From a virus, in IMG/VR virus record IMGVR_UViG_3300036835_000593, positions 1-26,771 of that record: DNA of 26,771 bases; one strand, 5' to 3'. Below are positions 21,595 through 26,771 of this stretch, one piece after another. Position numbers and translations under genes: made by a program. The notes below the pieces were generated by a model, which had not been told where the DNA came from, did not search any database, and saw nothing but the letters and a program-made list of their open reading frames with translations. The stretch's first letter is position 1; every line of letters begins with the position of its first letter.

Positions 21595-22739
21595 GTCTCG
21601 CCGTCGCCACCTCGGCGCTCGCGAGTCCGCAGTCGGTGCTCACCGACACGATGGGCCGCGCCTGCGTCCAGGTGCGCGGCTCCTTCTCGCTCCTCGGCAC
21701 GGCGCTCGGACAGGACGCCGCCATCGCGATCACGAACGGCCCCACGGCGCTCGCGTCGATGAGTGGAGCCATCGACTCGAGCATGAGCGAGCTGGGCCCG
21801 ATCTTCCTCGATCACCCACAGACGCTGGGACGCGGGCGGATCAACCTGAACCTGCTGGGCCAGACCTCCGCGCTGACCTCGTTCGACGGCATGTCCCTCG
21901 ATCCGCCAGCGCAGACGGTCGTCTTCGGTCCCCCGCCGGTCGTTGCCGCCCGCCTCACGTACGACGCCCGGATCCGGCAGGCGGCGGTGGGGCTCGCGCT
22001 CTCCTACGGGCTGCTCGACCGGATCGATCTGAGCCTGCTCTTCCCGCTCGTCTTCACCCGTGTCGCCGTCACCGCCACCAAGCAGGTGACCGACGCGCTG
22101 CAGACCGGGCGCTTCGTCCCCGTCCACCAGCCCGCGATGACCGCAAGCGGCGCGGCGTCGGCGTTCTCGCAGGGCGATCTCACCGTGCGCGGCAAGTACG
22201 GGTTCTGGGATGCGCCCGTCGCGCTCGCCGCCACGCTCGCCGTCCAGTTCCCGACCGGCGTGCCGGAACTGCTGACGGGCACCGGGCACTACTACGTCGA
22301 TCCCGGCCTCGCGGCCTCCTACCCGTTCTGGGGCGGGCGCGCGGAGTTGAACGCCTCGCTGGGCATGCTGATCGACGCCTCCCAGCTCTCGTTCTCGAAG
22401 GTCAGCTACGGCATCGGTGCGAGCGCCATCGTCGTCCCGCAGCGCCTCGGCGCCGTGCTCGAGGTCTTCGGCCAGAGCGACGTCGCCGCGCATCTCAACC
22501 CGCAGGACACGGCCGTGCTCACCCTGCTCTCGAACCGCACGCTCGCGCAGCAGCCCGCGCTCAATCTCTTCTTCACCCGCACGGATCAGGTGAATCTGTC
22601 GGTCGGGCTCCGCGCTCCCGTCGCCGCCATCGGCTCGCTCAGCGTGCTCGTCTTCGCGACCGCCGTCATCCCGCTGAACGACCAGGGGCTGCGTCCCAGC
22701 GGCGCGTTCCTGACGCTGGGGATGGGCAGCACCTTCTAG
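21576..22739 (+). CDS. Predicted outer-membrane beta-barrel protein
   Basis: The product has 387 residues, starting at the ATG at 21576 inside the end of the collagen-like gene (19-base overlap). A Sec signal ([17 protein letters not shown]) precedes a region with alternating hydrophobic/polar strands and tight turns, for example [40 protein letters not shown] and [18 protein letters not shown]. It ends in LTLGMGSTF, a C-terminal Phe as in the barrel-assembly signal. The order of strands recalls transporter-like barrels such as the phenol MetA family, but I cannot fix a family. An outer-membrane barrel in a phage region is rare and implies a diderm host. Confidence 0.82.
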   Translation: MRAVVLSLAVATSALASPQSVLTDTMGRACVQVRGSFSLLGTALGQDAAIAITNGPTALASMSGAIDSSMSELGPIFLDHPQTLGRGRINLNLLGQTSALTSFDGMSLDPPAQTVVFGPPPVVAARLTYDARIRQAAVGLALSYGLLDRIDLSLLFPLVFTRVAVTATKQVTDALQTGRFVPVHQPAMTASGAASAFSQGDLTVRGKYGFWDAPVALAATLAVQFPTGVPELLTGTGHYYVDPGLAASYPFWGGRAELNASLGMLIDASQLSFSKVSYGIGASAIVVPQRLGAVLEVFGQSDVAAHLNPQDTAVLTLLSNRTLAQQPALNLFFTRTDQVNLSVGLRAPVAAIGSLSVLVFATAVIPLNDQGLRPSGAFLTLGMGSTF

Positions 22740-23248
22740 ACCTCCCACCGCTTGCGGATTCGGCGCGCGATCTCGCGGTGCGAGGCGAGCGCCTCCTCCT
22801 CGGAGCCGTAGCGGAGCTGCGTCGTCGTCTCCCCCGGCGCGCCGGGAACGGGGAACTCCAGCTCCGGATGGCTCTGGAATTCGTGCCCGGACGGTCGCAG
22901 GACGTGCGTCTCGATCTCGCCCGAGAAGTACATCGTCTCGAAGAAGAGCGGACGCCCGCCGAACCCGTGGTCGAGGCCCAGCCACGCCGTCGAGAGCAGC
23001 GAGCCGTCGGGGAAGTCGGTCTGCGCGACGGTGCGGAGGAGCGGATCGGCCTCCAGCATCCGCGCCCAGGCGAGCGTCGGCCCAACGTCGCTGCCGTCGC
23101 CCGGAATCGGGAACCCTTGGCGGTCGTAGTAGCGCGGCCCCGGTCCCATCACCGGATCCAGCAGGCGCTCGTAGACCGACCCACGCACGCGGCTCGCGTG
23201 GAGATCGCAGAAGGCGAAGAGGGCGGCGCAGTCAGGCGGCGGTGGCAT
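22736..23248 (-). CDS. Common phage hypothetical (LGLDH-x-F/LFETM type)
   Basis: The product has 170 residues. The central block TDFPDGSLLSTAWLGLDHGF, then RPLFFETMYFSGE, then LRYGSEEEALASHREIARRI, matches a widespread uncharacterised phage protein with the pattern STV-LGLDH ... LFETM ... RY-TWEEA-GH. I do not know a function for it. Its stop shares the CTAG tetranucleotide with the convergent barrel gene's stop. Its start overlaps the zinc-ribbon gene by 17 bases. Confidence 0.82.
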   Translation of the reverse strand: MPPPPDCAALFAFCDLHASRVRGSVYERLLDPVMGPGPRYYDRQGFPIPGDGSDVGPTLAWARMLEADPLLRTVAQTDFPDGSLLSTAWLGLDHGFGGRPLFFETMYFSGEIETHVLRPSGHEFQSHPELEFPVPGAPGETTTQLRYGSEEEALASHREIARRIRKRWEV

Positions 23249-23573
23249 GTGCCACCGGCTTGAACCGCCGCACGCGCGGCCGGTGCCAGTACGGCGACGA
23301 GCACGTCGCCCGCGAGCAGCGCACCGGCAGCATCCCCGACCGGACGAACCACTGCCAGCCGCACCGCGCGCAGCAGAGCCACACCGTCCCCGCCGGCAGC
23401 GCCCGCTGCTTCGGGATGCTCGTCTTCCGCCACTGCGCCGTCGCCCAGAGCATGGTCTTGCAGCCGGGGCAGTCGCGCGGCTTCACGTCCGGGTCGGTCA
23501 GATGCCAGACGTAGGCGCAGACCTGGCAGCGCGTCCAGGGACGGATGACGGTCGGGGTGACGGGCGGGGTCAT
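23232..23573 (-). CDS. Tandem zinc-ribbon protein
   Basis: The product has 113 residues. The first ribbon has C16-x2-C19 and C35-x2-C38 (RCQVCAYVW ... CPGC). The second has C68-x2-C71 and C86-x4-C91 (CCARCGWQWFVRSG ... RCSRATCSSPYW), a pattern like the W-C-x2-CG-x-W-R ... P-x-C-x2-C phage/plasmid zinc ribbon. The tail is basic (RPRVRRFKP), so nucleic-acid binding is plausible. It is divergent to the gene at 23670, with a repeat array in the gap. Confidence 0.78.
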   Translation of the reverse strand: MTPPVTPTVIRPWTRCQVCAYVWHLTDPDVKPRDCPGCKTMLWATAQWRKTSIPKQRALPAGTVWLCCARCGWQWFVRSGMLPVRCSRATCSSPYWHRPRVRRFKPVAHATAA

Positions 23574-23591
23574 TGCCCCTCTCCTCTACCG

Positions 23592-23655
23592 GGACCGGGA
23601 ATTTCGGGCAAGATCCCCCCGGATATTTCGGGTTGACGCCGCCGGATCTTTCGGG
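23592..23655. repeat. Three direct repeats of CCGGA-TTTCGGG at 23-24 bp pitch
   Basis: TTTCGGG occurs at 23602-23608, 23626-23632 and 23649-23655, each preceded by a CCGG(G)A-like element, giving CCGGGAATTTCGGG, CCGGATATTTCGGG and CCGGATCTTTCGGG. Each is itself a partial dyad (CCG...CGG). Spacing of two helical turns and location in a divergent gap suggest an operator array. A TTGACG at 23633-23638 lies 17 bases before a poor −10. Confidence 0.65.
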
Positions 23656-23669
23656 TCTGGTGTCCCGAC

Positions 23670-24083
23670 ATGTCCAGTCGGTTCCTCGCCATCCTCTTCA
23701 CCATCCCACTCGTCGGCCTCGCCGTGCTCGCCGTCACCGCGCGTCCCGTCACCCCTCCTGCTCCCGCCACCACCCCCGCCCGCCCCAGCGTCGGCATCTG
23801 GCGCGTCGTCTGCCCGCCGTCGGGCTGGGGCTGGGGACCGTTCACCAGTCCCGACGCCTGCCGCAGCCGGCTCGAGTCCGCGCAGCAGACGTGCGCCCGG
23901 CCGCTGCTGGAGCCGCACAGCCCCAATCCCGACTTTGTCGCGCTCGCGCCGCTCTGCCGTGACGCGTTGAACGCGTCGCTGTGCTCCTGCGACTTCCAGC
24001 TCGTCGTCGCCCGCGTCCCGACTGCCGGGGAGTTCCTCGCCAGCCCCCCCACGCCGACCGCCGTGCTGTTCGGCCGTCCCTAG
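23670..24083 (+). CDS. Exported or membrane-anchored Cys-rich protein
   Basis: The product has 137 residues. The N-terminus MSSRFLAILFTIPLVGLAVLAV is a signal or single membrane anchor, followed by a Pro/Thr-rich linker (TPPAPATTPARP). A domain with six cysteines then follows (WRVVCPPSGWGWGPF; CRDALNASLCSCDFQLV), probably disulfide-bonded outside the cytoplasm. No lipobox is visible, and it does not resemble a known spanin. It converges with the PP-loop enzyme gene, one base separating the stops. It is the fifth export-signal gene in the right half. Confidence 0.75.
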   Translation: MSSRFLAILFTIPLVGLAVLAVTARPVTPPAPATTPARPSVGIWRVVCPPSGWGWGPFTSPDACRSRLESAQQTCARPLLEPHSPNPDFVALAPLCRDALNASLCSCDFQLVVARVPTAGEFLASPPTPTAVLFGRP

Positions 24084-24084
24084 A

Positions 24085-24939
24085 TTACTCGCAGAGGTTG
24101 TAGATCGAGAGGCAGCGCGGCGTCGGCAAGAGCGGCAGCTGGTCCTCGTCCACCGAGAGCAGATAGCGCGCGACGTCGTCCACGGTCGGCGCGAACATGC
24201 CGCGCCCATCCTTCGTCTTCACCGGCACGGAGCAGAACCGCTGCGGGATGTAATCCGCGCGGAACATCGTGCGCGGGGACTCGGAGACGCCCGCACTCTC
24301 GGTCGCGAGCCGCTCGACCCGCCGCAGCCGCTCGAGCAGCGCGGGATCGTGCTTGATCAGCACACGCAACTCGCGGTGGTTCACGAACACACACGGCCAG
24401 CAGCCGACTCTCCCCGCGCCGATTTTGTAGAGCGGATTCGGTTCGACCCCATGCCGCTTATGAATGGCGAAGACGTCGCGCACGGGCCAGCGAAAGATCG
24501 GCCGCACGATGGTGTAGCCGGGGCGGTAGTGCCCATCCACCTGGCCTTCGGGCACCTCCTCGCGCTCCAGCATCTGAGAGCGCGGCGCGGACTCCTCCGC
24601 ACGAATCCCCTGGTAGAGCACCACGTCGTCCTCGAGGCCGGCGATGTACGCCCAGAGCGGGAAGATCTTCAGTTCCTGCGTGCAGAACCGCGTCGTCTTC
24701 CCCGGAATCATCCGGCGCTTCACGACCAGATCCTCGAAGCCCGCGTACGTGGATGAGCGCAGCACGGTCAAGTTCGGGAGCACGCCCGCCTCGAGCACGC
24801 CCCAGATGTAGCCGTACGTGAGGGCGTGCTCCCACGCGGTGTCCATGAAGACAACGGTGCACTCCACGCCCTGCTCGCGCAGCAGCAGCACCACCGCCGT
24901 CGAGTCCTTGCCGCCCGAGAAGGCGACAACGTGGCGCAT
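24085..24939 (-). CDS. PAPS-reductase-family PP-loop enzyme
   Basis: The product has 284 residues. SGGKDS at residues 8-13 is the ATP-pyrophosphatase PP-loop. GIRAEESAPR (about 112-121) matches the second family motif. A cysteine pair in AGRVGCWPCVFVNHREL (about 174-190) follows the W-VRDVFAIHKRHGVEPNPLY segment and could hold a metal or cluster. Such proteins are frequent in phages. True PAPS reductases make sulfite, while relatives act in nucleic-acid sulfur or base modification; the substrate here is unknown. It starts directly after the stop of the DUF3008-like gene. Confidence 0.85.
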   Translation of the reverse strand: MRHVVAFSGGKDSTAVVLLLREQGVECTVVFMDTAWEHALTYGYIWGVLEAGVLPNLTVLRSSTYAGFEDLVVKRRMIPGKTTRFCTQELKIFPLWAYIAGLEDDVVLYQGIRAEESAPRSQMLEREEVPEGQVDGHYRPGYTIVRPIFRWPVRDVFAIHKRHGVEPNPLYKIGAGRVGCWPCVFVNHRELRVLIKHDPALLERLRRVERLATESAGVSESPRTMFRADYIPQRFCSVPVKTKDGRGMFAPTVDDVARYLLSVDEDQLPLLPTPRCLSIYNLCE

Positions 24940-25128
24940 TCAGTAGCCCGGCGGCGGCGGCTTCGGCTTCGGCGGCTTCTTCTTCACCCGCCCCGCCGCC
25001 GGCGCCTTCTTCTTCGCAAAGTCCTCGAGCTGCGCCTCGCTCATGCCCGTCTGCGTCTGCTTGCCCGCCCGCTTCCGCGCGAGCTCCGCGCCCATGAAGC
25101 GTTGCTGGCGATCCGATACCGCTGGCAT
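24940..25128 (-). CDS. Small DUF3008-like phage protein
   Basis: The product has 62 residues. MPAVSDRQQRFMGAELARKR followed by GMSEAQLEDFAKKK is the recognisable pattern of a small phage protein family (MPA-S-xQQRFMG ... MSEAQLxxFA). Its function is unknown. The C-terminus is Lys/Pro-rich. The start at 25128 overlaps the stop of the gene upstream (ATGA) and has GGAGGTG before it; the longer open frame upstream is a shadow. Confidence 0.78.
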   Translation of the reverse strand: MPAVSDRQQRFMGAELARKRAGKQTQTGMSEAQLEDFAKKKAPAAGRVKKKPPKPKPPPPGY

Positions 25129-25325
25129 CACCCACCTCCAAACGTCTCGCCCGGCGCGGTCGGCACGTCGAGCAACGTCGCCGCCGCCCGCAAGACCCGC
25201 GCCCGCGCCTCGCCGTCGAGCGGCTCGAGCGCGCGGGTCACCGCCTCGACGGCGTTCGCAATCTTCTCCGTCGCCCGCGCCCGCCGCCGCTTCCCGTTCC
25301 GCTCCGCCCGCGCCTCGTCGGTCAT
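25128..25325 (-). CDS. Small helical phage protein (LDGEARARVLRAAATLL type)
   Basis: The product has 65 residues from the ATG at 25325 (MTDEARAERNGKRRRARATE); an upstream in-frame ATG at 25406 would extend it into the repeat-rich gap and is not favoured. The N-terminal half is strongly basic. The C-terminal half (EPLDGEARARVLRAAATLLD) resembles a short helical motif common in phage small proteins, where L-x-LD-x-E-x-R-x-RVL recurs. DNA or RNA contact is possible from the charge. It is the first gene of a leftward three-gene unit. Confidence 0.7.
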   Translation of the reverse strand: MTDEARAERNGKRRRARATEKIANAVEAVTRALEPLDGEARARVLRAAATLLDVPTAPGETFGGG

Positions 25326-25340
25326 CGCGCCACCGGGTAC

Positions 25341-25403
25341 GCTTGTAGACAAGCACTGTCCAGCCAGATTCGACACCCCGCGTGCCGCTTCCTGCCTGGA
25401 CAG
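25341..25403. promoter_or_regulatory. Dyad elements in the divergent gap
   Basis: A perfect palindrome GCTTGT-AG-ACAAGC (25341-25354) is followed by CTGTCCAG (25356-25363) and its inverse CTGGACAG (25396-25403), 8-bp perfect arms with 32 bases between. The gap separates a leftward and a rightward unit. No clear −10/−35 pair is visible, so these are operator candidates only. Confidence 0.5.
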
Positions 25404-25432
25404 CACCCCGCTCGCATTCTACCTCTCCCCCC

Positions 25433-25822
25433 ATGCGGCAGTTCGGGCTGTTCGACGGCAGTCCCCCGCCGCCCCCGTCCGACCCACTCGCCGTCCTCCG
25501 CGCCCAGGTCGAAGCCGAGTACGGCGGCCCCTCCAAACTCTTCGAGGCCTTCGTCGCCTTCCACCACGCCAACCCCGCCGTCCTCCCCCTCCTCGTCCGC
25601 TTCGCCCGCGCCGCTCACCAGTCCGGCCACACCCACTACGGCATCGGCGCCATCTGGGAACGCGTCCGCTGGCACCTGAGCATCGACACCCACGACCCTA
25701 CCGGCCTGAAGCTCAACAACAACCACCGCGCCTACTACGCCCGCCTGATCGCGCTGCTCCACCCCGACCTCACCAGCCTCTTCGCCACCCGCCAGCTGGG
25801 GCAACCCCATCACCTCGTGTAA
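25433..25822 (+). CDS. Widespread phage/mobile-element hypothetical (KLNNN type)
   Basis: The product has 129 residues from the ATG at 25433 (MRQFGLFDGSPPPPPSDP). The core HTHYGIGAIWERVRWHLSID, then GLKLNNNHRAYYARLIALLH, and the final FATRQLGQPHHLV match an uncharacterised protein often seen in phages and prophages (GI-IWERIRW ... KLNNN-R-YYARL). The role is unknown. An N-terminal LFD-x-SPPPP segment is disordered. It is followed by another common small phage gene ten bases downstream. Confidence 0.82.
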   Translation: MRQFGLFDGSPPPPPSDPLAVLRAQVEAEYGGPSKLFEAFVAFHHANPAVLPLLVRFARAAHQSGHTHYGIGAIWERVRWHLSIDTHDPTGLKLNNNHRAYYARLIALLHPDLTSLFATRQLGQPHHLV

Positions 25823-25832
25823 CACTCCCCCC

Positions 25833-26234
25833 ATGGCCGACCCCACCGTGCCCCCCCTCGCCTTCCCCTTCACCCGCAGCGGCTACGCCCACGTCCTCCT
25901 CGCCCGCACCGGCCCCTGGTGCCTCGTCCGCCGCACCTGGATCGAAGACGGCAACCCCCACCTCCCCCACTTCGAGATCGTCCGCCTCCGCCAGCGGGCC
26001 GAGCGACGATGGCCCGACGGGCGCGTCACCCCCGCCCTCGAAGCGTACCCCCCACCCAGCCGATGGGGTCGTGACGCGTGGTCGATGCCGACGCTCAGGC
26101 ATGCGCGACAACGCTGGGAGGCCCTCCGGAGCACCGGGGAAGATCTGCCGGAATGGGTCAGCCTCGGAATTCCAGAGGACGAGGAAGGGTATCGGGCCTG
26201 GCAAGAGGGTCGCCTGCCTCCCGTAACGCGCTAA
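25833..26234 (+). CDS. Small phage hypothetical (FEIVR ... RWG-x-AW type)
   Basis: The product has 133 residues. The pattern LARTGPWCLVRRTWI ... PHFEIVRLRQR ... PPPSRWGRDAW with following ARQRWEAL resembles a small uncharacterised phage family with beta strands (L-R-G-W-LY) and a P-S-xWG-x-xGW motif. The C-terminal 45 residues (EGYRAWQEGRLPPVTR) look like an added tail. It is the last gene before the repeat-rich right end. Confidence 0.72.
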   Translation: MADPTVPPLAFPFTRSGYAHVLLARTGPWCLVRRTWIEDGNPHLPHFEIVRLRQRAERRWPDGRVTPALEAYPPPSRWGRDAWSMPTLRHARQRWEALRSTGEDLPEWVSLGIPEDEEGYRAWQEGRLPPVTR

Positions 26235-26313
26235 ACGCGAAATAGAGGCATTGTGGTGCGGGGCACGGAGCGTCTCTGGACGTGCCGCGCCCGCACAGCC
26301 CGTGTCGGCGCGT

Positions 26314-26357
26314 GCCAGCCTGTGCTAGACCCCCCTCCGGGGACTCCGCAGGCTGGC
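26314..26357. repeat. Inverted repeat GCCAGCCTG/CAGGCTGGC with GC-rich loop
   Basis: The 9-bp perfect arms enclose 26 bases that contain a second CCCC/GGGG stem. No T-run follows in either direction, so it is unlikely to be an ordinary terminator; a cruciform or structured RNA is possible. Confidence 0.65.
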
Positions 26358-26412
26358 GGCGCGGTGAGGACATGCCTCGCGGAGAGCGGATCGGCTGGTG
26401 GGGGCCGGTTCT

Positions 26413-26435
26413 GTTCTGTCCCTTCGGGACAGAAC
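26413..26435. repeat. Tight 10-bp hairpin GTTCTGTCCC/GGGACAGAAC
   Basis: Perfect 10-bp arms with a 3-base loop (TTC). No T-run follows on the plus strand, and GGGCCC comes next. The left arm is preceded by GGTTCT, a partial duplicate. Could be an operator, a recombination core or an RNA hairpin. Confidence 0.7.
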
Positions 26436-26548
26436 GGGCCCGTGCGGGTCGAAAAATCCGGCTGGCAAGTATTCCGGGGCGAGCCGTGCCGCCGTGGGTG
26501 GACCGTCATCCCGGGTAGGGCCACGCCTCAGAGAGGGGGACGCCATCG

Positions 26549-26594
26549 CCTCGAGGCCTCGCCGTTCCCTCGCCTCGAGGCATGCCCCTCGAGG
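26549..26594. repeat. Three CCTCGAGG palindromes
   Basis: The 8-bp palindrome CCTCGAGG occurs at 26549-26556, 26573-26580 and 26587-26594, the first two within CGCCTCGAGGC. Three copies in 46 bases are not expected by chance and suggest protein-binding sites. Confidence 0.65.
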
Positions 26595-26616
26595 TGGCCA
26601 CCCGGTTGGGCAAGCC

Positions 26617-26639
26617 GCGTCTGATCCGGCATCAGACGC
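26617..26639. repeat. Perfect 9-bp inverted repeat GCGTCTGAT/ATCAGACGC
   Basis: Arms of nine bases flank CCGGC. This is the same arm/spacer geometry (9-5-9) as the inverted repeat before the Uma2 gene, although the sequence differs. Confidence 0.7.
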
Positions 26640-26647
26640 ACCTAACC

Positions 26648-26704
26648 GCGAATCCCCTACCGTGGTGGGCGAATCCGCCTCGCCTGTCCGAGTTCGCTGT
26701 CCGA
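26648..26704. repeat. Short direct repeats (GCGAATCC and CTGTCCGA)
   Basis: GCGAATCC at 26648-26655 and 26669-26676 (21-bp pitch), and CTGTCCGA at 26684-26691 and 26697-26704 (13-bp pitch). The 21-bp pitch is two helical turns. They may be iteron-like but are short. Confidence 0.45.
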
Positions 26705-26771
26705 TTGCGCGCTGGCTACCAGCTCACGGACGCCTCGCGCCGCGCCGCGCGGGGTCGCGTTCCGCCTGCGT

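Larger units (their letters stand above)
26235..26771. other. Gene-free, repeat-rich right end
   Basis: I see no convincing gene in this 537-base stretch; the open frames that cross it are low-complexity and Arg/Pro/Gly-rich. It holds at least three perfect inverted repeats with 9-10 bp arms, three CCTCGAGG palindromes and two pairs of short direct repeats. No tRNA fold or sigma-70 promoter was found by eye. It may be an origin, packaging or attachment region or a structured RNA locus. Confidence 0.6.

Noticed and set aside
26231-26624. Open frames of 97-123 codons in the right-end region
   Set aside because: Low-complexity Arg/Pro/Gly composition, no ribosome-binding site and multiple inverted repeats running through them.
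26640-26771. Possible tRNA from a GTTCG-like box near 26692
   Set aside because: No matching acceptor, D or anticodon stems could be paired around it.

Overview
The window looks like part of a high-GC (by eye roughly two-thirds G+C) tailed-phage genome or prophage, probably a podovirus of a Gram-negative host. The phage assignment rests on a scaffolding-like protein, an HK97-fold major capsid protein of the SU10/DUF5309 type, a large terminase, a portal protein, a head-tail adaptor-like protein, a large fibre with a C-terminal S74 self-cleaving chaperone domain and a GH19-type endolysin. I see no tape-measure, sheath or tube gene, which fits a short-tailed phage. No integrase, DNA polymerase, tRNA or CRISPR array is visible. 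The Gram-negative host is inferred from a phage-side outer-membrane beta-barrel gene. The host taxon cannot be fixed from this sequence.

Layout. (1) 1-12737, minus strand: one long structural block transcribed leftward: scaffold, major capsid protein, four small capsid-region genes, adaptor, beta-rich tail protein, S74 fibre, a small coiled-coil protein, a virion-like protein and then Gly/Ala/Pro/Gln-rich proteins running off the left edge. Many of these genes overlap by ATGA or GTGA. (2) 12738-13010: a divergent control region with paired DnaA-box-like repeats and a large nested hairpin just before the terminase genes. (3) 13011-16723, plus: a putative small terminase gene, large terminase and portal. 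Packaging and capsid genes therefore diverge, which is not the usual order. (4) 16744-17054, minus: a single Cys/His-rich gene with its own near-consensus sigma-70 promoter, a moron-like insertion. (5) 17071-19286, plus: two small genes, the endolysin and two secreted proteins, ending at a hairpin terminator. (6) 19376-20772, minus: an XRE regulator, a zinc-ribbon protein, a Uma2-type nuclease and a small charged protein. (7) 20818-22739, plus: a secreted collagen-like protein overlapping an outer-membrane beta-barrel gene. (8) 22736-26234: short opposing transcription units holding common phage hypotheticals, a double zinc-ribbon protein, an exported Cys-rich protein and a PAPS-reductase-family PP-loop enzyme. 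(9) 26235-26771: non-coding DNA dense in perfect inverted and direct repeats.

The most unusual aspect is the right half. Five separate proteins carry N-terminal export signals, including a collagen-like protein and a predicted outer-membrane barrel, next to an XRE/Uma2 unit. This may be a cell-surface-modifying accessory region (for example for superinfection exclusion or host fitness), but that role is inference.
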